NCBI RefSeq assembly: GCF_008764295.1
Contig: NZ_VTQX01000013.1
Span: 1-64,000, forward strand
DNA length: 64,000 bases
From: Bacillus methanolicus
GTDB lineage: Bacteria; Bacillota; Bacilli; Bacillales; Cytobacillaceae
Reading direction: 5' to 3'
Shown: piece after piece, positions 7,565 through 16,906 of the stretch
Layout of the letters: each line of letters opens with the position of its first letter
How positions within the stretch are numbered: the first letter of the stretch is position 1
The notes under the pieces: generated by a model
What the model was told of the DNA's origin: nothing
The model's input: the letters and a program-made list of their open reading frames with translations, nothing else
Database searches by the model: none
Made by a program: the position numbers and the translations under genes

Positions 7565-8275
7565 ATGTTACATTTTAAAAAATGGACAAGAAGAAGTCTG
7601 ATGACAATCTTATTTTGTGCAGCAATATTGACAACATATCAGGGAATTTCTGGAGTCGAAGCTAGAGCTTTACCAACATATTTCAATAGTGAAGACGAGC
7701 ATTATGAAGAAACAAGCTCTCATACAGAACATAAATTAAAGCCAATGGAGGTTGCATTTAAATTTCTTAAAAGAGTAACCAATCTTGATTTAAAAATCTC
7801 ATCGAGTGAAAAGGTAGCAGGGACAGTGCCAACACTAGAGGAAGCAATCGATTGGACTCAGTATCCAAGTACAGAAGTAGTAGCTACTGGATACACAGCC
7901 GGATACGAATCGACAGGAAAAGGCCCCGATCATCCCCAGTTTGGAATTACGTATTCTGGCGTAAAAGTAACTCGTGATTTATATTCGACAGTTGCTGCTG
8001 ATTTAAATGTGTTTCCAATTGGTACAATTCTTTTTATTCCTGGATACGGCTATGGGGTTGTTGCCGATAAAGGAGGAGCCATAAAGGGAAACAAGGTGGA
8101 TTTGTACTACGAAACGGTAGAAGATGTTTACCGTGAGTGGGGGAAAAAGAAGGTTGAAGTTTATGTGATCGAAAAAGGAAAGGGAAAATTGACGGAGGAA
8201 GAATTAAGAGCATTAAATGAAAATGAGTCGATGCAAGTATTTCGTCAACAATTTAACCAATCAAAAAGTCAATAA
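7565..8275 (+). CDS. yuiC: exported 3D-domain protein (YuiC-like, Sps/MltA fold)
   Basis: The 236-residue protein has a signal-type N terminus (basic KKWTRRS, hydrophobic helix, then a small-residue region near residue 35). Its C-terminal 3D domain, named for three conserved Asp, is seen in [23 protein letters not shown] and KVDLYYET. B. subtilis YuiC is known as a stationary-phase survival protein with a lytic-transglycosylase-like fold. The protein probably acts on peptidoglycan outside the membrane. The GGGAGGAG site is about 12 bases from the ATG, slightly long. Its place before yuiD and pepA fits the B. subtilis yui cluster. Confidence 0.8.
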   Translation: MLHFKKWTRRSLMTILFCAAILTTYQGISGVEARALPTYFNSEDEHYEETSSHTEHKLKPMEVAFKFLKRVTNLDLKISSSEKVAGTVPTLEEAIDWTQYPSTEVVATGYTAGYESTGKGPDHPQFGITYSGVKVTRDLYSTVAADLNVFPIGTILFIPGYGYGVVADKGGAIKGNKVDLYYETVEDVYREWGKKKVEVYVIEKGKGKLTEEELRALNENESMQVFRQQFNQSKSQ

Positions 8276-8319
8276 ATGAGGGCAGGCACGTGAAGTCGAA
8301 AAAGAATCAAAATATAGTG

Positions 8320-8373
8320 AACCCCCAGGAATCACCATCTGTTAAAGTGGTGATGATTCCTGGGGGTTTTTTT
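8320..8373. terminator. strong hairpin between convergent genes
   Basis: ACCCCCAGGAATCA..CCA pairs with TGG..TGATTCCTGGGGGT around a short loop, with T-runs on the plus side. It serves the YuiC-like gene and perhaps the convergent yuiD transcript. Confidence 0.85.
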
Positions 8374-8390
8374 CTTGAGTTATTTTGTCA

Positions 8391-8870
8391 TCAAAGATGG
8401 ACTAAGTAGTGTAAAATTAATGTAAGGATGATTCCTGTTAATCCTCCAAAAAAGACTTCAATTGGTTTATGCCCAAGTAATTCTTTTAGTTCTTTACGTT
8501 TCTCTTGATCGGGCTTATGAGGCCAATCTTTGGCTTCCTCAATAAATCTGTTAAAATCAGCAACGAGCTGGTTTAGCACGATCGCTTGTTCTCCAGCTTG
8601 TCTGCGTACACCTGTTGCATCGAACATTGTGATAATGGCAAAAATGGCTGAAACAGCAAATACGGAAGATTGCATTCCTGCTTCAAGTGCCACTCCAGTA
8701 GATAATGCAGTAACGGCTGCGGAGTGGGAGCTAGGCATACCACCAGTACTTGTCAGCAAAGACCAGTCTAATTTTTTTGTGACAGCAAAATGAATTGGCA
8801 CTTTGACAAATTGTGCGAATAGGATTGCTGCTAATGCAGCCCAAAATGAGAAATTGACAAATAGCTCCAT
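8391..8870 (-). CDS. yuiD: YuiD-like membrane protein (DUF212, divergent PAP2 family)
   Basis: The 159-residue protein has four or so hydrophobic helices and the phosphatase-like motif GGMPSSHSAAVTAL near residue 42. This corresponds to the SGxxSxH signature of PAP2/haloperoxidase-type acid phosphatases. RRQAGEQA and FGGLTGIILT segments are also visible. Length matches YuiD. Substrate is unknown; a lipid phosphate is plausible from the family. It is the only minus-strand gene here and faces the YuiC-like gene across a shared terminator. Confidence 0.85.
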   Translation of the reverse strand: MELFVNFSFWAALAAILFAQFVKVPIHFAVTKKLDWSLLTSTGGMPSSHSAAVTALSTGVALEAGMQSSVFAVSAIFAIITMFDATGVRRQAGEQAIVLNQLVADFNRFIEEAKDWPHKPDQEKRKELKELLGHKPIEVFFGGLTGIILTLILHYLVHL

Positions 8871-8969
8871 GCTGTAACCACCTTTGTTGATCGTAATAAG
8901 GTCTATTGTTTACTATTATAAGTCTTCTCCATACAATTTTTTGTAAGCTATAAAACGAGAGGAGTATGT

Positions 8970-9356
8970 ATGTTGAAAGATTATCCACTTGAGTATTATC
9001 AGTTTTTTGTGCACTTTAACGAAGGTGATTATTACACCTGTCATGATTTGCTCGAAGAAATGTGGATGACAGAGAAATCAAATTTATTCTTAAAAGGATT
9101 ATTACAAATGAGCGTCGCCATTTATCATTATGAGTATGGAAATGTCAAAGGTGCTCGCTTAATGATGACGGCTGCTCATGAATATTTACAGCGTTATCGT
9201 CCAAAATATTGGGGCCTTGATCTTGAAAAAGTATATCAATTTATAGAGGAGTGCCTCATTATTATACCACAACATATCGATCGAGTTTCATTTTCTCATG
9301 TCGATTCCTTACCTGTGTTGCCAAAGCTTCTGTTGTATTTGGAGGAAGATGAATAA
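8970..9356 (+). CDS. DUF309 domain protein
   Basis: The 128-residue protein shows the DUF309 signature: FNEGDYYTCHDLLEEMWM (the HxxLExxW core), then LLQMSVAIYHYEYGN, and a helix with ARLMMTAAHEYL. It is a soluble all-helical protein related to YpuF of B. subtilis. Function is unestablished, though the paired His/Glu arrangement suggests metal binding. A GAGAGGAG site precedes the ATG. It is divergent from yuiD and lies directly before pepA. Confidence 0.75.
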   Translation: MLKDYPLEYYQFFVHFNEGDYYTCHDLLEEMWMTEKSNLFLKGLLQMSVAIYHYEYGNVKGARLMMTAAHEYLQRYRPKYWGLDLEKVYQFIEECLIIIPQHIDRVSFSHVDSLPVLPKLLLYLEEDE

Positions 9357-9432
9357 CAATACGCCAACATGCTTCAGTCGAAAGAAAAGGTGATATCGAT
9401 TATAATGAATACATATTCTTGGAGGTGACCAC

Positions 9433-10932
9433 ATGTTTGAGGTAAAAAATGAAATACAATTTCAAGATTCATTTGAGTGTCTAGTAATAGGAGTTTTAGA
9501 TAAACCTGAAAAATTTTCTGGCTCGTTGTCTAGGTTAGACGAGTTTTTCACGGGACAATTAACAGAGCTTGTGAAGAGTGGCGACATATCAGCGAAAAAG
9601 AAAAGCATTTCAAAGATACATACATTTGGCAAAATTGGTGCAAAGAGATTAATCTTCGTCGGGTTAGGTAAAGAGAAAGAACTAACATTGGAATTGCTGC
9701 GAGAGGCGTTTGGAAAAGCATTTAAGGAAATCCAAGCTTCGAAATTGACTGAGGCGGCGATTTATCTTGATACATTTGTTACAGAAGCGATCGAATCTGT
9801 AGATGCTGTCCATGTTTTAAGCGAGGCATTACCGTTAGCAACCTATGAGTTCGAAGGGTATAAACAGAAGTCGAATGAACCGAAGAAAGAAATAGAGAAA
9901 GTCATTATCTTAACTGAGGACGATGCTGATGAAATGAAGGCAGCTGCAACGGTTGGCTATGTGTACGGGAAAGGCACCAATTCAGCGCGCACATTGGTAA
10001 ATACGCCGGGGAATTTATTGACAGCAACCGATATGGCTAATTACGCTAAAGAGCTTGGCGAAAAATATAATTTCGAAGTAGAGATATTAGAAAAAGAGGA
10101 TATGCTAAAGCTTGGAATGGGAGCTCTTTTAGCAGTTAATCAAGGCTCTGATGAACCGCCTAAAATGATTGTTTTAAAGTATCAAGGCAAGGATGAGTGG
10201 TCAGATGTGATCGGCCTTGTGGGAAAAGGGATAACATTCGATACTGGCGGCTACTCGATCAAACCGAAGGATGGCATTGTTGGAATGAAATCAGATATGG
10301 GTGGAGCGGCTGCTGTTTTAGGTGCGATGGAAATTATCGGAGAATTGCGTCCTGAACAAAACGTCGTTGCGGTTATTCCATCCACTGACAATATGATCAG
10401 CGGCACAGCTTTTAAGCCAGATGATGTGATTACCTCAATGAGCGGAAAAACGATTGAGGTATTAAACACAGATGCTGAAGGCCGACTTGTTCTTGCTGAT
10501 GCTGTCACTTATGCAAAGCATCACGGAGCCGATTATTTAGTCGATGTGGCAACATTAACAGGTGGCGTTATTGTCGCTTTAGGTGTGGATACAACAGGTG
10601 CATTGACGAATGATGAAGATTGGTTTGAGCAAGTGCTTGAAGCGTCATACGAAGCCGGAGAACCGATCTGGCGCTTACCGTTATTTGCTAGAGATATTGA
10701 GAGGGTTCGCAGTAGTAAGATCGCCGATTTAAATAATTCACCGGGACGTGAAGGGCATGCAATCATGGGCGGTGCTTTTGTTGGTGAATTTGCTGAAGGA
10801 ACACCTTGGGTCCATTTAGATATTGCTGGAACGGCGACAACAAGAAACCCATCTGATGTAGGACCGGCAGGAGCTACAGGTGTGATGGTACGTACGCTAG
10901 CACTTCTTGTTGAAAGATTCGAAAAAAATTAA
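9433..10932 (+). CDS. pepA: leucyl aminopeptidase, M17 family (YuiE/PepA)
   Basis: The 499-residue protein is a two-metal cytosolic aminopeptidase that removes N-terminal residues from peptides. The catalytic C-terminal domain contains [28 protein letters not shown] and [14 protein letters not shown], which carry the metal ligands Lys, Asp and Glu and the catalytic Arg. The variable N-terminal domain covers residues 1-160. GGAGGTGACC lies before the ATG. Length is typical for hexameric family members. It ends at a strong terminator and matches B. subtilis yuiE in neighbourhood. Confidence 0.96.
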   Translation: MFEVKNEIQFQDSFECLVIGVLDKPEKFSGSLSRLDEFFTGQLTELVKSGDISAKKKSISKIHTFGKIGAKRLIFVGLGKEKELTLELLREAFGKAFKEIQASKLTEAAIYLDTFVTEAIESVDAVHVLSEALPLATYEFEGYKQKSNEPKKEIEKVIILTEDDADEMKAAATVGYVYGKGTNSARTLVNTPGNLLTATDMANYAKELGEKYNFEVEILEKEDMLKLGMGALLAVNQGSDEPPKMIVLKYQGKDEWSDVIGLVGKGITFDTGGYSIKPKDGIVGMKSDMGGAAAVLGAMEIIGELRPEQNVVAVIPSTDNMISGTAFKPDDVITSMSGKTIEVLNTDAEGRLVLADAVTYAKHHGADYLVDVATLTGGVIVALGVDTTGALTNDEDWFEQVLEASYEAGEPIWRLPLFARDIERVRSSKIADLNNSPGREGHAIMGGAFVGEFAEGTPWVHLDIAGTATTRNPSDVGPAGATGVMVRTLALLVERFEKN

Positions 10933-10965
10933 ACAAAATACGGCAGGAAATTTTCTCTTGTTTTC

Positions 10966-11011
10966 AAGCTGTAGACACTCGAAAAAATCGAGATTGTCTA
11001 CAGCTTTTTTG
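10966..11011 (+). terminator. rho-independent terminator of pepA
   Basis: AGCTGTAGACA pairs with TGTCTACAGCT, then TTTTTT. The remaining 200 bp of this gap hold no gene I can support, only the promoter at 11208. Confidence 0.9.
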
Positions 11012-11207
11012 TGGTTAGGAAATTTTTGCTATTTTACTAATGAATATATCAATACTTAGTGTTAAGCGGCAAAACTCTCCTTCCTTCGCTCGATCAAAGA
11101 TTGTACGGCGATGAACATATCATTGATTTCACCTGTGTAGGAGCAATACGTATGAAGTGTGAGAAAAGGCTTGGCAATTTTTTTACAAAAAAGTATTGTA
11201 AAAAAAT

Positions 11208-11236
11208 TTGACACCTATAATCTACTATGCTATTTT
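11208..11236 (+). promoter_or_regulatory. sigma-A-like promoter for the YuiF-like gene
   Basis: TTGACA at 11208, a 17-bp spacer and TATTTT at 11231, 63 bp before the start codon. Confidence 0.55.
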
Positions 11237-11298
11237 AATACATATATTTTAATTCTCTACCAATTTAGCAAACTAAAGCACCGAGAGGAGAACATGTA

Positions 11299-12609
11299 AT
11301 GAATGCGGTAGTGGTCGCAGTTTTCGTCATGTTAATTTTAAGTTTAATAAGGGTCAATGTCGTCTTAGCGCTTATTATTGGCGCACTCGTTGGTGGGCTA
11401 ACGGGAGGGCTGACTTTAAATGAAACGATAGAGGTGTTCTCCGGTGGACTTGGGGGAAGTGCAGAGGTTGCACTAAGCTATGCGTTATTAGGTGGTTTTG
11501 CGGTGGCCCTATCGAGCACAGGACTTCCTAATTTATTGGTGGATGGGGTACTAGGAATCATCAAAAATGGCGGAGATTCTGGGAAAAAATATTCCAAAGC
11601 GCTGATTGTGTTTTCGATTTTAGTGCTGGCCTGTTTATCACAAAACCTAGTTCCTATTCATATCGCTTTTATTCCAATCCTTATCCCGTCTCTTCTAAAA
11701 TTAATGAATGAATTAAAAATAGATAGAAGATTAATTGCTTCGGTTTTAACCTTTGGTTTAACCGCTCCATATATTTTACTTCCAATTGGTTTCGGAAAAA
11801 TATTTCAGGATATCATTGCAACGAATATGGAAGATAGTGGTATGGTGGTCAATTTACGTGATATTCCTGTTGCTATGCTAATACCGACAGCTGGACTTGT
11901 TGCCGGTTTGCTTTTCGCTGTATTTATTTCATATCGTAAAGAAAGAGTGTATGAAACAAAAGAGATGGAAGCAACTACAAAAGGTTTTTACTCAAAAAGC
12001 GGGATTGTGTTTGCGCTAATTTCCATCGTAGGAGCTTTAGTCGTTCAGTTATTTCTCGATTCAATGATCTTTGGTGCATTAGCAGGAATTCTCATTTTAT
12101 ATATAAGTGGTTCCATGAAATGGAAGGAAGCGGATCACCTTTTAACAGAGGGAATGAAAATGATGGCCTTTATCGGCTTTGTGATGCTTTCGGCCTTTGG
12201 CTTTGCCGACGTGCTAAAGGAAACGGGACATGTTGCTACTTTGGTGCAACAAGCTGCCCAATTAATTGGCGGGAGCCAGGCACTAGCGGCACTTTTAATG
12301 CTAGTCGTTGGATTGCTTGTTACGATGGGGATCGGTTCATCCTTTTCAACGATTCCGATCATTGCTACTATTTTTGTTCCGCTTGCGCTCGAGTTAGGGT
12401 TTAGTCCAATGGCGACGATAGCTCTAGTTGGAACAGCGGCGGCTTTGGGCGATGCCGGTTCACCTGCATCAGATAGCACATTAGGACCTACAGCTGGACT
12501 AAATGTAGATGGTGGGCATAATCATATTTGGGATACTTGTGTTCCTACTTTTGTGCATTATAATCTCCCTTTAATTCTTTTTGGTTGGGTAGCAGCGATG
12601 ATATTATAA
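11299..12609 (+). CDS. yuiF: YuiF-like transporter (Na+/H+ antiporter NhaC family)
   Basis: The 436-residue integral membrane protein has about eleven hydrophobic helices and matches the NhaC/YuiF group. B. subtilis YuiF is annotated as a putative amino acid or sodium/proton transporter. The segments [22 protein letters not shown] and [15 protein letters not shown] near the C terminus are characteristic, with conserved Asp and Ser in membrane-embedded loops. GAGAGGAG precedes the ATG. It is a single gene between its own promoter and terminator, just after pepA as in B. subtilis. A peptide or amino-acid link to PepA is possible but inferred. Confidence 0.85.
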   Translation: MNAVVVAVFVMLILSLIRVNVVLALIIGALVGGLTGGLTLNETIEVFSGGLGGSAEVALSYALLGGFAVALSSTGLPNLLVDGVLGIIKNGGDSGKKYSKALIVFSILVLACLSQNLVPIHIAFIPILIPSLLKLMNELKIDRRLIASVLTFGLTAPYILLPIGFGKIFQDIIATNMEDSGMVVNLRDIPVAMLIPTAGLVAGLLFAVFISYRKERVYETKEMEATTKGFYSKSGIVFALISIVGALVVQLFLDSMIFGALAGILILYISGSMKWKEADHLLTEGMKMMAFIGFVMLSAFGFADVLKETGHVATLVQQAAQLIGGSQALAALLMLVVGLLVTMGIGSSFSTIPIIATIFVPLALELGFSPMATIALVGTAAALGDAGSPASDSTLGPTAGLNVDGGHNHIWDTCVPTFVHYNLPLILFGWVAAMIL

Positions 12610-12632
12610 AAATGGAAAAAATTGTATCTTTC

Positions 12633-12661
12633 AAGCAAGTGAAGCTCACTTGCTTTTTTAT
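12633..12661 (+). terminator. rho-independent terminator of the YuiF-like gene
   Basis: AAGCAAGTGA pairs with TCACTTGCTT, followed by a T-run. Confidence 0.9.
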
Positions 12662-12895
12662 TTGATTGAACGTAGCGTATCAAAAAGCTGAATCTTGCTT
12701 AAGCTTTATTTTATTTATCTATTTCATTTCAAAATATTTAACACCCGACTTTATCTGAAAACTACAGTGTTCATCCTATTTATATTCAACTTTTGTAGGT
12801 AAACGTTAGGTGAAGTAGACGTAAAGCCCACTCTTAATAGGGGATATTTGCATATGAAATAGTGTAGGGAAGTTGTAATAGAAGGAGGGAGTCGA

Positions 12896-13135
12896 ATGTA
12901 TCATTATTATAGAAATCCAGTCGCAAACGATCAGCGCTTTTTCTTTTTTGGGGCACCATTTGTTGGAGGGTTGTTAGGAGGATTGGCGGGAGGACTGATT
13001 GGTGGAGCCTTCTATCCTCGTCCGAGACCATATCCTGTTCCAGTTGCCCCTGTGCCATATGGTTATGGTGGTTTTGGAGGCTATGGAGGCTATGGAGGCT
13101 ATGGTGGGTTTTATGGTGGACCACCGATTTATTAA
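12896..13135 (+). CDS. small Gly/Tyr/Pro-rich protein, possible spore or surface protein
   Basis: The 79-residue protein has a glycine-rich hydrophobic stretch (GGLLGGLAGGLIGGAF), a proline-rich linker (RPRPYPVPVAPVPYG) and a C-terminal run of six GGF/GGY repeats. GAAGGAGGGAG precedes the ATG and a terminator follows, so it is a real monocistronic gene. Such composition is common in Bacillus spore-coat and crust proteins, but I recognise no specific family, and a small membrane-anchored surface protein fits equally well. It faces another Tyr/Pro-rich protein encoded at 13671-14087. Confidence 0.65.
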   Translation: MYHYYRNPVANDQRFFFFGAPFVGGLLGGLAGGLIGGAFYPRPRPYPVPVAPVPYGYGGFGGYGGYGGYGGFYGGPPIY

Positions 13136-13159
13136 GATTGAATAGGGTCTGAAAGAATA

Positions 13160-13193
13160 AAAGCTCTCTTTTGAAAAAGAGGGCCCTTTTTTA
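13160..13193 (+). terminator. terminator of the Gly-rich protein gene
   Basis: GCTCTCTTTT pairs with AAAGAGGGC, then CCTTTTTT. A second hairpin (CCGGG/CCCGG, then TTTTT) follows at 13202-13227. Confidence 0.8.
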
Positions 13194-13233
13194 TAGAAAG
13201 GACCGGGAGATTTTTGCCCGGTTTTTCTTATGT

Positions 13234-13347
13234 TTCCGGAATTGTAGGGTGAAATTCTGGAATTAATGCAATTTTTCCGGAAATATATCTGCTTTTTCCG
13301 GAATTAAGCAGAAAAATTCCGGAATTAATCACGATTTTTCCGGAATG
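13234..13347. repeat. phased array of six TTCCGGAA words at about 21-bp intervals
   Basis: TTCCGGAA, or a one-base variant, starts at 13234, 13255, 13275, 13296, 13317 and 13338, a spacing of 20-21 bp. The 13-bp linkers differ and are AT-rich. The array lies right after two terminators, in a 535-bp gene-free stretch that also contains repeat copy C. Confidence 0.85.
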
Positions 13348-13523
13348 CATCTTCGTTTAAGTCGTGTAGTATACACGATTTTTTGGTTGTTCTTATTACA
13401 GTTGATAAAAAGCTCCTCTGTTGGAAAGTTTGTGGGTCACAAAATTAGTAGTGATTCGCCCTGTTCACGAATAGATGCCGGTACATCCGTGAATTTTTCA
13501 ACGTTTTTCTTAATTGATAGCTT

Positions 13524-13640
13524 TGTTAAACAATATTGTTGATGAACCGACTTTTGACTCATTTCGTTTGAAATCAAGTTTTCATACGCTTTTTTCACTG
13601 CTGAAAGATCATCTGATTCCATAAGCCAAAAATCAACACC
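13524..13640. repeat. dispersed inverted-end repeat, copy C
   Basis: The left end reads TTAAACAATATTGTTGAT and then TTTTGACTCATTTCG; the right end is ATAAGCCAAAAATC. The left outer part matches the outer part of copy E read on the other strand, TTAAACAATATTGTTGATTA. Confidence 0.65.
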
Positions 13641-13670
13641 GACATAGAGTAAAGTTTTATTGATAAAAAA

Positions 13671-14087
13671 CTACATCCACTTCAAAGAAAGGTTAAGGTG
13701 GCAGCAATCAACATGATCAACAGCTGTTTTAAAATCAAGCTTCAATCCGTCAGGAGAATAGGACACAGAAGGTGATGATTGAATTCCAGTCTCCTTTAAC
13801 ATTTCGTTTACTTTCGTTTTATTAGAGCTTTGAGCGGCAGTCATCAAATCAAATGCGAATTGATGGGAATTTGCCATTTTAGCTAATATAAGGCTGGCGT
13901 CTTTCATCAAGGTCTGCATATGCTGAGCAGAATGCATAAAGATATCAGGGTTTACGGTAGGAAATTGCCTGCTCTTTATATATGGTATAAATCGAATCGG
14001 TGCTGAATATTGTCCGTAATAATAAGGGGGAGGAGAGTATGCTTGTGAATAGAAGGCGGAATGATAATACGGGTACATCGAACTCAT
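13671..14087 (-). CDS. Tyr/Pro-rich protein, possible inner spore coat protein
   Basis: The 138-residue protein has a Tyr/Pro-rich N terminus (PYYHSAFYSQAYSPPPYYYGQY), a helical middle (LMKDASLILAKMANSHQFAFDLMTAAQSS) and a C-terminal strand region ending CCHLNLSLKWM with a Cys pair. GGAAAGGGGATG precedes the start. The arrangement resembles small sporulation proteins of Bacillus such as YuzC, which I recall as an inner coat protein. I cannot confirm the match, and the function call is tentative. It is convergent with the Gly-rich gene at 12896. Confidence 0.55.
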   Translation of the reverse strand: MSSMYPYYHSAFYSQAYSPPPYYYGQYSAPIRFIPYIKSRQFPTVNPDIFMHSAQHMQTLMKDASLILAKMANSHQFAFDLMTAAQSSNKTKVNEMLKETGIQSSPSVSYSPDGLKLDFKTAVDHVDCCHLNLSLKWM

Positions 14088-14314
14088 CCCCTTTCCTTTT
14101 TAGTTATATATATGTTAGGGGAGGATAGTGCATGCATATTTCATTACCTGTACTCCATGCGTATTTTACCTGAATCGAATACTGGGCAAAATTACAGACG
14201 TTTATATGAAGAATTGGTATAATTTGATGAAGAGCATATGTATAAAATAAAAGCCTGAAGATATTGGGAAGAGATGAATGTCCTATTTGGCATTGAGAAA
14301 GAGGCGTGCAAAAT

Positions 14315-14920
14315 ATGGAACTTGATTTTATATTGGACCTCATTGAAAGTAGCGGATATTTAGGGCTTTTTCTATGGCTTTGGTTAGGGGTATTTGGCGC
14401 GCCATTGCCAAACGAACTTATTGTGATGACAATTGGAATTGCTGCTTCGCAAGTCGTATTAAATCCAATTGTTACCTTTTTTGTGACCTATGGGGGAATT
14501 GTAGCGGCTTTAACGACGGCCTATTTACTAGGTCGATTTGTCGGCAGACCAATGTTGCCTTTCCTACAAAAAAGAAAGCGCTTTTCTAAAGTGATAGAAA
14601 GATCTCTTAATGTGATGAATAAATACCATTCATACTCCTTAACCTTTAGTTATTTCATCCCCGGTTTAAGAAATTTTGTTCCGTTTTTATATGGCGTTAG
14701 TAAACTACCATTTAAAACCTTTTTGCTCTTTGCCTATTCAGGAGCGTTTGCTTGGCTTGTCATTATGTTTAGTTTAGGCTACTGGTTTGGGGACCACAAG
14801 GAAAGAATTTTTCAGATGGAGACAGAGATCCTTTTTATAGCCGCGGTTCTTATTGCAAGCTATTTTATTTTGAAACTGATCAAAAGAAAAAGAAAACAAA
14901 AGATTAATTCAATCACATAA
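14315..14920 (+). CDS. DedA-family membrane protein
   Basis: The 201-residue protein has the DedA/SNARE-associated (VTT) layout: an amphipathic entry with GLFLWLWLGVFGAPLPNELI, the FVGRPMLPFLQKR segment, and FIPGLRNFVPFLYGVSKLP, which carries the conserved Arg and Pro residues. The C-terminal helix is followed by a basic tail. DedA proteins move undecaprenyl phosphate or phospholipids across the membrane. I favour the ATG at 14315, 11 bases from AAAGAGG, over the GTG at 14306. It is followed closely by the thioesterase gene. Confidence 0.9.
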   Translation: MELDFILDLIESSGYLGLFLWLWLGVFGAPLPNELIVMTIGIAASQVVLNPIVTFFVTYGGIVAALTTAYLLGRFVGRPMLPFLQKRKRFSKVIERSLNVMNKYHSYSLTFSYFIPGLRNFVPFLYGVSKLPFKTFLLFAYSGAFAWLVIMFSLGYWFGDHKERIFQMETEILFIAAVLIASYFILKLIKRKRKQKINSIT

Positions 14921-14969
14921 TAACAACGTTCGATGGGCCATTATTCGAATTCATAGGGGAGGGAAAAGT

Positions 14970-15353
14970 ATGGATCTAACAAAAACACTTATTCATGCTC
15001 TTGGAATTGAAGTGATTAAAGTTGAAAAAGGGTTGGTCGTTGCGACAATGCCTGTAGACGAGCGAACGCGCCAGCCGTGGGGGTTGCTCCATGGTGGAGC
15101 TTCAGTAGCATTAGCAGAAACGGTTGCCTCTGTTGGAGCCTTTGAGCTCGTCGACAAGACGAGTGAAGTGGTCGTGGGACTCGAAATAAATGCCAATCAT
15201 GTCAGAGGAAAAAAAGATGGTATTGTCACAGCTACAGGGACTGTCTTGCATAAAGGGAAAACAACGATGGTTTGGGATATTAAGATTACAGACGAAGAAG
15301 AGCGGTTAATCTGTGTTTCTAGATGCACCATGGCTGTTATAAAAAGAAGGTAA
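14970..15353 (+). CDS. hotdog-fold thioesterase (PaaI/YuxO-like)
   Basis: The 127-residue protein is a PaaI-type hotdog thioesterase with the active-site segment WGLLHGGASVALAETVAS (His and Glu). In B. subtilis the related YuxO (ComA2) lies next to mrp and comA and has been proposed to hydrolyse dihydroxynaphthoyl-CoA in menaquinone synthesis. The substrate here is not visible from sequence. A GGGGAGGG site precedes the ATG. It shares a bidirectional terminator with the convergent monooxygenase gene. Confidence 0.88.
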   Translation: MDLTKTLIHALGIEVIKVEKGLVVATMPVDERTRQPWGLLHGGASVALAETVASVGAFELVDKTSEVVVGLEINANHVRGKKDGIVTATGTVLHKGKTTMVWDIKITDEEERLICVSRCTMAVIKRR

Positions 15354-15371
15354 AAACGAATTCGTTTTTAC
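15350..15371. terminator. bidirectional terminator between convergent genes
   Basis: GTAAAAACGAA pairs with TTCGTTTTTAC, a perfect 11+11 inverted repeat with T-runs in both directions. It overlaps both stop codons. Confidence 0.75.
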
Positions 15372-16513
15372 CCTCTATTTTCCTCTAATGAAAAGACGTT
15401 TCGTAATTTATGTTCATGGATGGCAGCGGGTGTGATGCTTAGCATTTTATTACGGATAGAACAAAGAAAGGGAATGTCGATTTGTGCTACTTTTCCAAAG
15501 ATGCGGGAGTCTTGAGTAATTTTCCGCGTTCTTTCAATTCGCAGCTCTTCAAACTTTTTAAAAGCTAGATGTAACTCATTCTCACTCTTTAAACTTTTGC
15601 TTAAAAAATAGGCATCTTCAATAGCCTGACAGGCTCCTTGACCTAAGTTTGGTGTAGTCGCATGGGCCGCATCACCTGTAAGGATGATACGATCGTATGT
15701 AAATTGGTGTAAAGGGTCAAGGTCGTAAATGTCGTGTTGGATGACATGACAGTCTAAAGTTTTATCAATTAATTGAGGAATCGGATCATGATAGTATAAA
15801 AAATTATACAATAGTTCCTTAGTCGTCCAAGATGAGAGCTCCGGATCATGTGGTGGACAGTTTTTTAAAGCATACCAATAGAGCCGATTTCCTGATAAGG
15901 GTATGATCCCAAAGCGACCTTTTGGACCCCAAGTTTCGGAAAAACTTTTTTTAATATGATTGGGACAATTGTGAAGAATGCCCCTCCAGCATGTATAGCC
16001 CGCATAGCGCAGCTTTTTCAACGGCTGAATTAGTCTGCGAATGTTGGACTTGATTCCGTCACTAGCAATAAGGTATTCGGTAGCAACCTGTTTACCATTT
16101 TCGAAATAAAGATCGATTCCATAAGGAGTGTACATAAAGTCACTTAGCTTTTCATTAAAGGAAATCATATCATCCTGAATTTTTTGTGACAGAATTTGAA
16201 TTAAATCTTGTCGATGTATAAAAGTATAGGTGGGGTAGTCTTTGGAAAGCTGATAAATTTCGGTGAGTTCTTTTCCTGAGTCTGATAAAATTGTCCAAGA
16301 ATCGGTTGAGAAGCCGTGTTTTTTTATGTCTGCCATGACGCCTAATTCATGCAATGCTTGTAGAGCATTGGCTCCCAATAGAATTCCTGTTTCCAGCGAA
16401 CTAAAATGTGTGCTTTTTTCATAAATTTTCACAGTAAACCCTTTATTTTTTAAAGCGATCGCCGTGCTTAAACCACTAATTCCGCCTCCAATAATGGAAA
16501 TTAAATTTTTCAA
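15368..16513 (-). CDS. FAD-dependent monooxygenase (UbiH/salicylate hydroxylase type)
   Basis: The 381-residue flavoprotein has the N-terminal FAD-binding loop IIGGGISGLSTAIAL, the LIASDGIKSNIRR segment of class A hydroxylases and the second FAD motif LTGDAAHATTPNLGQGACQAIEDA near residue 275. Such enzymes hydroxylate aromatic or isoprenoid substrates using NAD(P)H and oxygen; the substrate is unknown. A GGGGAGG site points to the TTG at 16513, which gives a normal MKNLISIIGGG start, rather than the GTG at 16522 that touches the ribosome site. It stands alone between mrpG and the thioesterase gene. Confidence 0.88.
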   Translation of the reverse strand: MKNLISIIGGGISGLSTAIALKNKGFTVKIYEKSTHFSSLETGILLGANALQALHELGVMADIKKHGFSTDSWTILSDSGKELTEIYQLSKDYPTYTFIHRQDLIQILSQKIQDDMISFNEKLSDFMYTPYGIDLYFENGKQVATEYLIASDGIKSNIRRLIQPLKKLRYAGYTCWRGILHNCPNHIKKSFSETWGPKGRFGIIPLSGNRLYWYALKNCPPHDPELSSWTTKELLYNFLYYHDPIPQLIDKTLDCHVIQHDIYDLDPLHQFTYDRIILTGDAAHATTPNLGQGACQAIEDAYFLSKSLKSENELHLAFKKFEELRIERTRKITQDSRIFGKVAQIDIPFLCSIRNKMLSITPAAIHEHKLRNVFSLEENRG

Positions 16514-16849
16514 AAGAAACACCTCCCCACAAAATTATCCTATTATTACTATAAGCTACCAATTGCGGACAGAGGTATGGATAAATATTGAACATTTCCC
16601 AGTTGAAGGGAACCGTTGAATTCTTGTCACAAAAAGGCTTGCAACAAGGTTTGCTGTCCAAAAAAGCCATTTCATTCTTGAGAGATTAAGGATTAGGTTT
16701 TAGGGAACGCAAACAGTTGCACATCTTGCGCAAAAGATACTTAGTTATCAAAATTTATTTCTCGACTAGGCTGAAAGAGAGTTTGAGCGTAGAGGTATGC
16801 CAATTAAGACGTGACAAGGCGTTTAAACCGGGAAAGAAAGGTTAAAAAA
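16514..16849. other. gene-free stretch upstream of the monooxygenase
   Basis: I see no gene, and no promoter strong enough to list, in these 336 bp. The mrp terminator follows at 16850. Confidence 0.4.
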
Positions 16850-16895
16850 AGCAAATGGAGACAGTCGAGATCTGTCTTCATTTGCCTTTTTATAA
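16850..16895 (-). terminator. terminator of the mrp operon
   Basis: GCAAATGGAGACAG pairs with CTGTCTTCATTTGC around a seven-base loop. On the minus strand the stem is followed by TTTTTTTAACC. Confidence 0.85.
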
Positions 16896-16906
16896 TCTAT
16901 TTTAAT

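Noticed and set aside
13345-13622. Short frames on both strands between the phased array and the Tyr/Pro-rich gene
   Set aside because: They overlap repeat copy C and the end of the CCGGAA array and lack ribosome sites; composition is not protein-like.
14104-14343. 79-codon minus-strand frame before the DedA gene
   Set aside because: It overlaps the ribosome site and start of DedA and has no homology-like features.
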